Source: an uncultured Bacteroidales bacterium (GTDB lineage Bacteria; Bacteroidota; Bacteroidia; Bacteroidales; Paludibacteraceae). Taken from it: DNA of 64,000 bases. The DNA is taken from contig CALCUH010000150.1 of assembly GCA_937907165.1 (NCBI GenBank), positions 28,769 through 92,768 of the forward strand, written 5' to 3'. Position numbers and translations under genes: made by a program. Under the pieces are notes generated by a model that had not been told where the DNA came from, did not search any database, and saw only the letters and a program-made list of their open reading frames with translations. Numbering within the stretch: position 1 is the stretch's first letter; every line of letters begins with the position of its first letter. This document shows positions 55,148 through 62,287 of the stretch, one piece after another.

Positions 55148-55608
55148 TTACAACAATTTGAACCTGTCTCCAAATCTAATCGCCATTTGTTGTGCTATCT
55201 GACCCCAGTTGGCCACTGGCATGGTCCATTTCTTTCGAATGTTTCGGTATGCCAAATAAACGAGTTTATCAAGAGCTTGGTCGCTCGTGAAGACTCCCTT
55301 GCCCTTGGTCACCGTGCGCACTTCTTTATCATCTGCGGATCGAAACTACCGTCTCGGTCTCTCGGAGTGCTTATTGTTATCTCGCCCACTGAGGTGCGTA
55401 CCTGCTTCTGCATCTTCCCGTTGCGGCGGTTCCCGTTCTCCCGTTCCTCTTCCGTCAGGTGGGCGTCCATCTCGCCTTCCAACACTGCGTTTAGGATGTC
55501 TTCTATCAACGGTGCAAAAGCCCCGTCCTTGCCGAACATCGGCTTCCCTGCTTTTAATCCTTCGATCACTTCTTGGCGGATCGCCTCCAATCTTTCTTTT
55601 TCTTCCAT
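55148..55608 (-). pseudogene. IS256-family transposase with the catalytic core deleted
   Basis: From ATG 55608 the first 98 residues are the N-terminus of an IS256/mutator transposase ('MEEKERLEAIRQEVIEGLKA', 'EMDAHLTEEERENGNRRNGK', 'STPRDRDGSF'). After 'MIKKCAR' the frame stops, but the adjoining frame carries the extreme C-terminus ('KGKGVFTSDQALDKLVYLAY', 'IRKKWTMPVANWGQIAQQMA', end TAA 55150). The DDE catalytic region, some 250 residues, is missing, and the junction is out of frame. The product, if any, is inactive. Confidence 0.85.
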
Positions 55609-55672
55609 ACTGTTTAAACTTTGTCTTTGACTTTTTATTTTGTCTTGACACAGTTTAAATTACATTCTCTTT

Positions 55673-56308
55673 TTATTCTCCATGTATTTCTTTTCTTATT
55701 TTTTCGTTCTTTGTAAATTTTTCAATTTGTTCCCCTTTCAGCATATCGTAAGTTACGAATGTCCGGAATAGTATATTGTTTTGTATAGTATAAATTCCCA
55801 TTACAACTCCATCTTTAGTTGATCCGTACACTTCTTGAACCATAAATTTTTTTCCTTCCTTTTCAATAATTGTTTCTTTTGTCTCATAAACATAGGAGGC
55901 GTTATATTTGAAAAATCGGTCATGAAGCTCTGATCCATTCATCTCTAATTCACATCTTTGAGAATATCGGCTGAAAAGATGTGGCGGATATATGATCCAA
56001 TGGAAGCTCCCATTTGTGAAGGTAGGCATAAATACATATTTCCCTATTTGGAAATCAACCGTACAAAAGGATGTTATTCGACTATTGTCTCCAATTTCCT
56101 TCTTGTTGCGTGCTTCGTAAATGATAGTCCATTTATTCTTTTGAGGAGAAATCCATGTATATCGGCGATATATAGGGAATGTATATGCGTGTAAGACTTC
56201 TCTTCTGAATTTCTTGTCGAAATTCAAGTCACTATAATGTATGAATTTTTTGTAATCTTGAAGAAGGGCTTTGGTAGCCTCTTCTTCATTCATTGATGCT
56301 GTAATCAT
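55673..56308 (-). CDS. Protein of unknown function, downstream of an RHH gene
   Basis: The 211-residue product (MITASMNEEEATKALLQDYK) has no signal or membrane segment. A helical N-terminus is followed by an antiparallel-beta-looking core ('KWTIIYEARNKKEIG', 'SFHWIIYPPHLFSRYSQRCELE') and a basic C-terminus. It starts 6 nt after the RHH gene, so the pair forms an operon. A toxin-antitoxin pair is conceivable from the layout, but at 211 residues it is large for a classical toxin and I see no nuclease motif. The right end of the IS256-type element is 18 bp beyond its stop. Confidence 0.7.
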   Translation of the reverse strand: MITASMNEEEATKALLQDYKKFIHYSDLNFDKKFRREVLHAYTFPIYRRYTWISPQKNKWTIIYEARNKKEIGDNSRITSFCTVDFQIGKYVFMPTFTNGSFHWIIYPPHLFSRYSQRCELEMNGSELHDRFFKYNASYVYETKETIIEKEGKKFMVQEVYGSTKDGVVMGIYTIQNNILFRTFVTYDMLKGEQIEKFTKNEKIRKEIHGE

Positions 56309-56314
56309 ACAATT

Positions 56315-56749
56315 TTAGAAATTAGCCCATTCTTCAATATTTATATTGGATGTAGCATTACATTCCCAAAATTGTTCAATTCTATCATAAAGCGCAACCA
56401 ATTGGGCTACTGTGATGGTCTTCAATTTTTCTTCCAATTCTTTAATTTTTATTTCGTATCTGGAGAAGGTTCCTTCAAGCATTTCGCTATCCTCGCAATG
56501 TGCTATGAACATATCGAGAGAATACCTTGTATACTCATCGATTAATGTTCCATTTAATGAATCTGCAAATGCGATCCATTCTTGAGAGGTGAATTTACCT
56601 TTTAATTCTTGTAACGACAATAACTTAATTCGTTTATTTTCGTTTACTACATTTATGACAGCTTGATTGATGGAACAGTCATCTATTTGTGTGAGATATT
56701 CTACCTGTTCAATCGGAAGACGTAATGTTACCGTTTTTGTTTCACTCAT
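56315..56749 (-). CDS. Putative ribbon-helix-helix DNA-binding protein
   Basis: The 144-residue product begins 'MSETKTVTLRLPIEQVEYLT', a short beta strand of the RHH type followed by two helices ('CSINQAVINVVNENKRIKLL'). The remaining ~100 residues are helical, with a coiled-coil-like segment ('RYEIKIKELEEKLKTITVAQL'). RHH proteins bind DNA as dimers of strands, often to direct repeats. Five 11-bp direct repeats lie directly upstream of its own promoter, which suggests autoregulation. Confidence 0.65.
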   Translation of the reverse strand: MSETKTVTLRLPIEQVEYLTQIDDCSINQAVINVVNENKRIKLLSLQELKGKFTSQEWIAFADSLNGTLIDEYTRYSLDMFIAHCEDSEMLEGTFSRYEIKIKELEEKLKTITVAQLVALYDRIEQFWECNATSNINIEEWANF

Positions 56750-56774
56750 AATTTTTAAAATTTAAATAGTGATA

Positions 56775-56806
56775 CAAATATATAATTATTGCAAACAAAA
56801 TGCAAA
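56775..56806 (-). promoter_or_regulatory. Promoter of the RHH operon, -33 box inside the repeats
   Basis: On the minus strand TTTG (56806-56803) is followed after 20 nt by TATATTTG (56782-56775). The TTTG belongs to the second 11-bp repeat counted from the gene. The leader would be ~20 nt. Confidence 0.6.
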
Positions 56807-56845
56807 CAAAATGCAAACAAAATGCAAACAAAATGCAAACAAAAA
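56791..56845. repeat. Five tandem 11-bp repeats
   Basis: GCAAACAAAAT occurs five times without gap (starts 56791, 56802, 56813, 56824, 56835; the last copy ends in A instead of T). The period is about one helical turn, so proteins bound to each copy would stack on one DNA face. Confidence 0.95.
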
Positions 56846-57109
56846 TATATAAATATTTGATTTTTAATTTGTTATATAAATTTATATTATGTTAAATAGA
56901 AAGTTGATTATCAATGATTTGCGGAGATAAAAGTAGTCTTCCCCCCTCCCTAATTCCCCTTCATAATTGATAGGTTTACGATAATTCGGTTTCCGGATAT
57001 GAAGGATTTTAATTATATTTGAAACCTGAACAAATGTAAAACAGGTTATCTCAATTGGTATTTATTAGACGAGAACGGGAAAAATAGTTAAATCGTTATA
57101 AATAAATAA

Positions 57110-57355
57110 TTAATAATAATTTCTAATAAATTCTTCATTAACAGCGTCAATACTCTCACCAGTATATTCAGCGACTTTTTCAATGACACCATTTCGGAGT
57201 TTATTATAATAGTCTATATCACTAACACTTTCTTTCAAAGCCTTTTTCTTTATCTCATCAAAAGAAACCTGATTAGCACATTTTTCTTTAATATATTCTT
57301 CTGATTTTTCTTCTGCATATTTTATAGCATTCAATATTTCAGTTTGCGTATTCAT
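57110..57355 (-). CDS. Small helical protein of unknown function
   Basis: The 81-residue product (MNTQTEILNAIKYAEEKSEE) is charged and helical with no signal or membrane segment. A -7 element TAACTTTG (57412-57405 on the minus strand) lies 50 nt upstream. I do not recognise it. Confidence 0.55.
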   Translation of the reverse strand: MNTQTEILNAIKYAEEKSEEYIKEKCANQVSFDEIKKKALKESVSDIDYYNKLRNGVIEKVAEYTGESIDAVNEEFIRNYY

Positions 57356-57404
57356 ATCCTATAAATTAATATTGTTAACATATCATGTTATAAACTGTCT
57401 ACTA

Positions 57405-57412
57405 CAAAGTTA
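57405..57412 (-). promoter_or_regulatory. -7 element before the 81-residue protein
   Basis: Reads TAACTTTG on the minus strand. The -33 box is not clear. Confidence 0.35.
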
Positions 57413-57570
57413 AATAATTAATTAGTTAAATAGTTAATTTAAACGATAATTTTATTTGTTCGTGTTATGATGATTTCAAACTCACGAATATAAAAGTTTA
57501 CATATTTAGAATCATTAAGGAATTTTTTAATTTTAAAATAATTAATTTACATCTTATTTTATAAAAAAGG

Positions 57571-57578
57571 TATATTTG
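57571..57578 (+). promoter_or_regulatory. -7 element before the ssb mini-gene
   Basis: TATATTTG matches TAnnTTTG exactly. It lies 49 nt before the mini-gene ATG. The -33 region is T-rich with no clear TTTG. Confidence 0.4.
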
Positions 57579-57626
57579 CAGCAGAAATAATTGAATTTAA
57601 GGACAAATAAAAAGACAATTTTGATT

Positions 57627-57698
57627 ATGAACAGCGTACAACTGGTAGGACGAGTAGGACAGGAGCCGAAAGTCAATGAGGAAGAGGTTCCATTCTAA
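57627..57698 (+). pseudogene. ssb mini-gene: SSB N-terminus joined to the C-terminal tip
   Basis: A 23-codon frame encodes MNSVQLVGRVGQEPKV followed by NEEEVPF and a stop. The first 16 residues match the start of single-stranded-DNA-binding proteins, and EEEVPF matches the acidic, Phe-ending tip by which SSB recruits partner proteins. Nearly all of the OB-fold (about 100 residues) is absent, yet the join is in frame and the promoter and start are intact. It is a deletion remnant; whether the peptide is made is unknown. Confidence 0.75.
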
Positions 57699-57800
57699 TT
57701 TAAATGATATTAATGGCTTAAATTAAGGCGGTCAAGTTTGTCGCAAAAATTATTTTACTTTTTAATGCAACACGAATTAAGTGATTTTTACGACATGATA

Positions 57801-57835
57801 AAGTCTGTGCAACTTTTTGTTGCTCAGACTTTTGA
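57801..57835 (+). terminator. Terminator-like hairpin after the ssb mini-gene
   Basis: AAGTCTG-t-GCAAC (57801-57813) pairs with GTTGC-t-CAGACTT (57819-57831), loop TTTTT. The tail is only partly T-rich. Confidence 0.55.
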
Positions 57836-57881
57836 TAAATATTTTGTTTAATGTGTTGCGGAATATAAGGATAGTTTTAAT

Positions 57882-59273
57882 ATGAAAAGGCTGTGTTCAT
57901 TATTTATAGGATTTTTCTTTTGTTTGTGTGGCTTTTGTGAAAATATTACAATAGACGGTATTTCATATTTATTGGAAAATTATAGAGCTTCAGTGAAAGG
58001 GGCAAATTTAAAGGTGGTGGAAATACCAGACTCAATATTTGTTGATTCAGTATCTTATAAAGTGTATAATATCGGGGATCATGCTTTTTATAACGATACA
58101 ATTGTTGAATACATTAAGTTGCCTAAATCAATAGAAGATATATGGGATCATAATTTCGTTGGATGTGATAATCTTAAAACTATATACATACAGAGTGATA
58201 TTCAGCTGTTGAATTCTGCTGAATTTCCTGAGAATTGTGTTTTGATTTTTAGCCCAGATTTAAAAGGTAAATCGATTACATATGACGGAATTTCAAAAAA
58301 AATTTATTTTGAAGGAGAAGATGATTTTTGGAAGTATCTCGGGCATGATGTTCAAGTTGGAGATTATTATTACTATATTAGTGGAGAAGATAATGCTTAT
58401 GTTTCTGGTTATGTAGGTAAAGGTAATCCGAATATTGAAAGAGATATAGTTTTGTTGAATCGTAATCTCAATGTTGTAGGAATCGCAGATAATGCATTTG
58501 AGAGTGTTTTTATGGATACGCTGATAATACCAGAATTCATTGAAAGCATAGGAGAGAATGCGTTTTTAGATTGTTTGGAATTAAAGCTAATAGAGTGCAA
58601 GGGAGAAAATCCTCCTGTATGTAACAATTCTTTCGGATATGGAGTAAATGAAGCGAAAATATATGCGAATTGTGAGCTTTCAGTACCATCAAAATCTTTT
58701 AAGCTCTATAGATTGATGGACTGTTGGGAAAAATTTGACACTAAAGCATTTGATTTTGAAATGGAGGTTATTCCTTCAACGGATCGTGCTACCTTCACAT
58801 GGACACCAACTTGTGGGGCAACGAATTACCAATTATCTATTTATGAAAAGGAGGACACGGTGTGTGTGCTAACTTTTGATACATATGGACGATTGTCAAA
58901 ACTGAGTTTGAAAAGTGCGTCCTTAACTGGTGGATATTCATTTGTTGTAAGTAGTTTGGATGGGAATAAATTGTATGATTATGAGATGTCTGCTCTTAAT
59001 GCAGCAAATAAAGCAATAAGTACTCTTCGTGGTTCTTTCAACACGAGTCAAACGAGTGAAGTAAATGGACAAGTTAATGCAATGAACAAAGTGTATTCGA
59101 TAGATGGACAAATCATAATAGACTTAAAAGGAGAGTCAAATGTTGAGATATATGATCTTAAAGGAAATATCATATTCACTTCTTCTCTGATTCAGTTAAA
59201 AAGGTTAAATGTGAAAAGTGGAGTTTATATTGTTGTGATAAATAATGAAAAATATAGATTAATCGTGAAGTAA
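57882..59273 (+). CDS. Secreted BspA-like protein with C-terminal sorting-type domain
   Basis: The 463-residue product has a signal peptide (MKRLCSLFIGFFFCLCGFCE), LRR_5-type units at ~30-110 and 185-235 ('VYNIGDHAFYNDTIVEYIKLPKSIEDI', 'GIADNAFESVFMDTLIIPEFIESIGENAF'), a fibronectin-like unit (~285-380) and a C-terminal domain ending 'LNVKSGVYIVVINNEKYRLIVK', as in type IX secretion sorting domains. The last half is paralogous to the end of the 903-residue protein at 40381-43092, but this gene is far more AT-rich. Probably surface-attached. Confidence 0.85.
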   Translation: MKRLCSLFIGFFFCLCGFCENITIDGISYLLENYRASVKGANLKVVEIPDSIFVDSVSYKVYNIGDHAFYNDTIVEYIKLPKSIEDIWDHNFVGCDNLKTIYIQSDIQLLNSAEFPENCVLIFSPDLKGKSITYDGISKKIYFEGEDDFWKYLGHDVQVGDYYYYISGEDNAYVSGYVGKGNPNIERDIVLLNRNLNVVGIADNAFESVFMDTLIIPEFIESIGENAFLDCLELKLIECKGENPPVCNNSFGYGVNEAKIYANCELSVPSKSFKLYRLMDCWEKFDTKAFDFEMEVIPSTDRATFTWTPTCGATNYQLSIYEKEDTVCVLTFDTYGRLSKLSLKSASLTGGYSFVVSSLDGNKLYDYEMSALNAANKAISTLRGSFNTSQTSEVNGQVNAMNKVYSIDGQIIIDLKGESNVEIYDLKGNIIFTSSLIQLKRLNVKSGVYIVVINNEKYRLIVK

Positions 59274-59357
59274 AACGCACAGTGACGTGTATTCAGACTT
59301 CAAGAAAAATTAGTTCTGTCCAAAGATATGCCCAAAAAATACATTACAAACAAGTGA

Positions 59358-59397
59358 TGCAACATTCTGTCGGGTTTTTGCAACATTCTGCCTGGTT
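59358..59397. repeat. Two 19-bp direct repeats with 21-bp period
   Basis: TGCAACATTCTGtCgGGTT (59358-59376) and TGCAACATTCTGcCtGGTT (59379-59397) differ at two positions. Two turns of helix apart and just upstream of a -7 element, they look like operator half-sites. Confidence 0.75.
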
Positions 59398-59415
59398 GGG
59401 GTGGCGTTCCGTTCA

Positions 59416-59423
59416 TAATTTTG
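59416..59423 (+). promoter_or_regulatory. -7 element before the 112-residue protein
   Basis: TAATTTTG fits TAnnTTTG and lies 17 nt before the ATG. The -33 position falls in the second direct repeat. Confidence 0.45.
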
Positions 59424-59439
59424 TTGCAAAATTTACATT

Positions 59440-59778
59440 ATGAGATATTCGATAGAAGAGGAGGAGTTCCTTGGAAGGCTTGAGGAACTGCTCAGTTCGG
59501 ACTTCACGTGGTACGACGTGATAATGTTCGTAAAATACGACGAGATGACATTTTACCTGCTATGCAACAGTGCGGAGAAGGATTATTCCGTTCCGCTCAC
59601 GCTGATCGACGGGACGGACGACGGACGATTGTATGACATGGTGATGGGAGAGGGGGCGGTGGAGGACACTTTGGCGGACTTCCGCCTTGACGGAAGATCC
59701 GTCCGGTGGAGCGGCTCCATTGAGACTTTGAAAGGTGCTGAAAACGTATTCGGTCACATGCTCCGTGAACTTGGCTAA
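59440..59778 (+). CDS. Small acidic protein of unknown function
   Basis: The 112-residue product (MRYSIEEEEFLGRLEELLSS) has no signal or membrane segment. It is acidic, with an alpha/beta look ('WYDVIMFVKYDEMTFYLLCN'). The G+C content is visibly higher than in the AT-rich genes on both sides, which suggests a different origin. No family recognised. Confidence 0.6.
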   Translation: MRYSIEEEEFLGRLEELLSSDFTWYDVIMFVKYDEMTFYLLCNSAEKDYSVPLTLIDGTDDGRLYDMVMGEGAVEDTLADFRLDGRSVRWSGSIETLKGAENVFGHMLRELG

Positions 59779-59956
59779 TGAGGGATATTTTATTGTTAAG
59801 CTTCCTCCTTATTTATTGTTAAATTTTATAACTATTTGGTAATCAATTATTTATGTTATATAAATAACATTATGTTGAATAGACGTAGACTTTACACAAA
59901 GTATAATTTTTTCTATTTTATTTCAACATTATCGAAAATTTTTCAAAGTTATTCCC

Positions 59957-59964
59957 TATATTTG
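59957..59964 (+). promoter_or_regulatory. -7 element of the structured leader
   Basis: TATATTTG matches TAnnTTTG exactly. Transcription near 59971 would produce a ~158-nt leader before ATG 60129. Confidence 0.45.
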
Positions 59965-59969
59965 CAGTC

Positions 59970-60128
59970 GCATTGTGGTAATGCAAGCCGACCAGTGCAA
60001 AGATTTATTCATACCACAAAACTTTAATTAATAATTTAGTGTCAATGTTTTTGCCACCAAATTGTACTGGTCTACATTCCCTTATTATTTGGTAAAGACA
60101 TTGATGCGTTTAAAAATTATTAATTAAA
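59970..60128 (+). ncRNA. Structured 5' leader or MITE-like inverted repeat before the zinc-ribbon gene
   Basis: A first hairpin pairs TTGTGGTA with TACCACAA (about 59973-59980 / 60011-60018), and the alternative GCATT/AATGC is possible. A long second hairpin pairs TTTAATTAATAATTT (60023-60037) with its exact complement (60114-60128), then TCAATGT (60042-60048) with ACATTGA (60098-60104), then ACCAAAT (60056-60062) with ATTTGGT (60087-60093). The right arm ends at the A of the start codon, so folding should control translation. Confidence 0.55.
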
Positions 60129-61034
60129 ATGGAAAAAATTTCTTTTTTCAAACTCCAATCAAAAAATCTTTTAAAAGATTTTAAATCCCGCGTTTATAAC
60201 GAATCAGAAGGGTTTTATGAATATCACCCTACTCATTTTGACATTGGTGATCTTTTCCTTTATTTTGAATTTCCAGATGACGAAGAAGGCTTTACCTTTA
60301 CTTTGATGAGTGCGCAGCATCTTATTGCGAAAATGGTAGGATTCGAGAAATGGGAAAACCTTATCCATGCAACTCCATCTGAACTTGAACTTGCAGAATT
60401 TCTTCTCCGTAGATTTAAAAATTCTCAAGATATCCAAGACTGGGAAGAAACATTGAGTCTTTCTGGAGTTGCTGAATATGGAGCAGAAACCGTGCTTGAA
60501 TATGCACGTCAGTATTACGAACTTGGTGACAAGAAAAAAATAGTAAATCTATCGCAAGATAAGGTTACTGTCCTTAAAGGGAAACAACGACAAGATGCGT
60601 TAATTCAATTTGATGATGAACACAATCCAGATGGATTGTTAAGATTAGATTCTCTTGTTCATTGTTCATGTTGTTATGATGCTTTCCCTTTTCGTAAGTC
60701 AAAAGTCATAAGAAACAACGAAAATAATCTCACGATGGTCGTTTGTAAGAATTATCCAAATTGTAAGGGCACATATCTTGATTATAATGTTTTGAGTCCG
60801 ACATTTTTTCATGGGGATGTAAAAAACGAAATCTTAAAAAAAGAAGGTTCGGAATCATTCCCTCGATTAGATTTGGATTCCAAAGTACGTTGTCTTCATT
60901 GTGATGAGGAATACAAATACGAGGATGCAAATGTCGTTCAACTTCCGGGAGATCAGAGTCCTCATATCTGTTGTAAAAATTATCCGGAATGCGACGGATC
61001 CTTTATAGATTTGATAAAAGTTGAAAATAAGTGA
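60129..61034 (+). CDS. Double zinc-ribbon protein with a conserved N-terminal domain of unknown function
   Basis: The 301-residue product (MEKISFFKLQSKNLLKDFKS) has an N-terminal ~110-residue domain with 'FTLMSAQHLIAKMVGFEKWENLIHA', a segment that recurs in small uncharacterised bacterial proteins. Two four-Cys ribbons follow: CSCC...CKNYPNC (~187-222) and CLHC...CCKNYPEC (~257-290), resembling topoisomerase I C-terminal zinc ribbons. Cytoplasmic nucleic-acid binding is the likely role. It is followed by a strong terminator and preceded by the structured leader, so it forms a one-gene unit. Confidence 0.75.
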   Translation: MEKISFFKLQSKNLLKDFKSRVYNESEGFYEYHPTHFDIGDLFLYFEFPDDEEGFTFTLMSAQHLIAKMVGFEKWENLIHATPSELELAEFLLRRFKNSQDIQDWEETLSLSGVAEYGAETVLEYARQYYELGDKKKIVNLSQDKVTVLKGKQRQDALIQFDDEHNPDGLLRLDSLVHCSCCYDAFPFRKSKVIRNNENNLTMVVCKNYPNCKGTYLDYNVLSPTFFHGDVKNEILKKEGSESFPRLDLDSKVRCLHCDEEYKYEDANVVQLPGDQSPHICCKNYPECDGSFIDLIKVENK

Positions 61035-61084
61035 CGCAGTGGTAGCAGGAGAAGACACTCACATCATTATCTCCCTCCCTAAAG

Positions 61085-61116
61085 AAAAAAAGACCACAAT
61101 AATGTGGTCTTTTTTT
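61085..61116. terminator. Bidirectional intrinsic terminator
   Basis: AAAAAAAGACCACA pairs perfectly with TGTGGTCTTTTTTT around the loop ATAA (61099-61102). It serves the zinc-ribbon gene and, on the other strand, the frame at 61116-61415. Confidence 0.9.
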
Positions 61117-61415
61117 CATATCTTTGGATACTTTTTAAAATCCGAATTTGGTCTGACTTTCCGTTTTTTAGGTTTCACACCGCTCATTTTTTTATTTTTC
61201 TTCGCTTTTTCTATCTTCAACTTTGCCATTTCAAGTATCTGTAACTTTTTATCATATTCATCGATATCATTTGAATCTTTTGTAATGCGCTTGAAATTAG
61301 GATCATTCTTAAAAAGCAACCCTTGCTTATAGTCAAAGTAATCGAATAGCTTGACTAGGGTTACAAAAAAACAATTAAACGATGAACAAAAGTACATAAT
61401 TCTGCGGATAGCCAA
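61116..61415 (-). CDS. Small lysine-rich protein of unknown function, start uncertain
   Basis: The frame is 99 codons. The C-terminal ~75 residues look coding ('LQILEMAKLKIEKAKKNKKM', then a run of Lys/Arg), and would bind nucleic acid. The N-terminal part is doubtful because a -7 element (TACTTTTG on the minus strand, 61394-61387) lies inside it. The 3' end runs into the shared terminator. No family recognised. Confidence 0.4.
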   Translation of the reverse strand: MAIRRIMYFCSSFNCFFVTLVKLFDYFDYKQGLLFKNDPNFKRITKDSNDIDEYDKKLQILEMAKLKIEKAKKNKKMSGVKPKKRKVRPNSDFKKYPKI

Positions 61416-61455
61416 TGTTACAAAGAAACACTGTTAAACAAAAAAGCATAACTAT

Positions 61456-62184
61456 ATGCTGACAAATTGCGATTTAGAGGCTATGGCAAAGCAACTCTAC
61501 GACTATTGGTTCGTGCAGTTTGACTTCCCTAATGAGGAAGGCAAGCCGTATAAGAGCAATGGCGGTAAGATGGTGTGGAATGATGCCGTAAAAAAATATA
61601 TCCCGATTAATTGGGTAACAGGTAATCTCTTTGACATAGCAACTTTCACAAATGGGATAGCATGTCAGAAGTATCGACCAACTGATGAAAATCACAAATT
61701 ACCTGTTATAAAAATTAAAGAGATGCACGATGGTTTTTCTGATGAGACCGAATATGTTAAAGATAGTATTCCAAATAATGTAAAAGTATTTAATGGAGAT
61801 ATTTTATTTTCCTGGTCAGCTTCTTTAGAAGTAATGCAATGGGCTTTTGGTGAAGGAGGGCTGAATCAACACATTTTTAAGGTTACTTCAAATAATGGAT
61901 GGCCGAAATATTTTTTCTTTTATCAACTTCAAAACTATATTTCAGTTTTTAAAAGGATGGCAGAGGCAAGAAAAACAACCATGGGTCATATAACGCAAGA
62001 TCATTTGCAACAGAGTGTTATAGTATTACCGCCTAACACAAAATTGGTAACAGATTTGGAGCGAAAAATAAGTCCTATACTTGATTTGGTAATTTCGCAT
62101 CAGATTGAAATTGAGAATCTCAAGAAAAAAAGAGAAACGCTGCTTCCTCTCCTCATGAACGGTCAAGTAAGCATTAAACAATAA
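61456..62184 (+). CDS. hsdS: Partial HsdS: one-TRD type I restriction specificity cassette
   Basis: The 242-residue frame starts at the central conserved region of HsdS ('NCDLEAMAKQLYDYWFVQFD'), followed by one target-recognition domain ('WVTGNLFDIATFTNGIACQK' to 'TTMGHITQDHLQQSVIVLP') and the C-terminal conserved helix ('EIENLKKKRETLLPLLMNGQ'). The first TRD and the usual N-terminus are absent, and nothing upstream continues it, so it is most likely a silent donor cassette. The first 81 bp of its conserved part are identical to 63920-64000 in the second hsdS. Confidence 0.85.
   Translation: MLTNCDLEAMAKQLYDYWFVQFDFPNEEGKPYKSNGGKMVWNDAVKKYIPINWVTGNLFDIATFTNGIACQKYRPTDENHKLPVIKIKEMHDGFSDETEYVKDSIPNNVKVFNGDILFSWSASLEVMQWAFGEGGLNQHIFKVTSNNGWPKYFFFYQLQNYISVFKRMAEARKTTMGHITQDHLQQSVIVLPPNTKLVTDLERKISPILDLVISHQIEIENLKKKRETLLPLLMNGQVSIKQ
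61461..61475 (+). repeat. Recombination core site A
   Basis: GACAAATTGCGATTT. The exact reverse complement occurs at 62236-62250, and its last 12 bases recur at 63920-63931. Confidence 0.6.
61464..61544 (+). repeat. Direct repeat, copy 1 (central hsdS region)
   Basis: Identical over 81 bp to 63920-64000 (window edge), in the same orientation. The identity begins sharply at the recombination core. Confidence 0.95.
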
Positions 62185-62219
62185 ACAAGAAAGACAACCG
62201 ATTAGGCTGCCTTTCTTGT
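62183..62219 (+). terminator. Terminator after the hsdS cassette
   Basis: AACAAGAAAG pairs with CTTTCTTGTT, with a ~17-nt imperfect inner part. It lies directly at the stop codon of the cassette. Confidence 0.65.
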
Positions 62220-62232
62220 TATATCGAAGTCC

Positions 62233-62250
62233 GACAAATCGCAATTTGTC
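62233..62250. repeat. Recombination core site B: 18-bp dyad upstream of the recombinase
   Basis: GACAAAT-CGCA-ATTTGTC has perfect 7-bp arms around a 4-bp centre, 38 bp before the recombinase ATG. Read on the minus strand it gives the site A/C core (GACAAATTGCGATTT). Confidence 0.7.
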
Positions 62251-62287
62251 ATTCCAGACAAAATCCCCAATTTTGCCGCTAAAAAAC

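Larger units (their letters stand above)
55055..55655. mobile_element. Internally deleted IS256-family element
   Basis: Terminal inverted repeats AACTGTGTCAAG (55055-55066) and CTTGACACAGTT (55644-55655) match over 12 bp and bracket a remnant transposase gene. At about 600 bp the element is less than half the usual length of the family. No target-site duplication is obvious at the ends. It can only move with a transposase supplied from elsewhere. Confidence 0.75.

Noticed and set aside
56791..56845. CRISPR array
   Set aside because: The 11-bp repeats are directly adjacent with no spacers, and no cas gene is near.
59970..60128. Retron-type or type III toxin-antitoxin RNA
   Set aside because: No reverse transcriptase gene is near, and the RNA is one nested hairpin instead of tandem antitoxin repeats.
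62183..62219. Third recombination site
   Set aside because: The inverted repeat here shares no sequence with the core sites and sits at the stop codon with a T-rich tail, as a terminator does.
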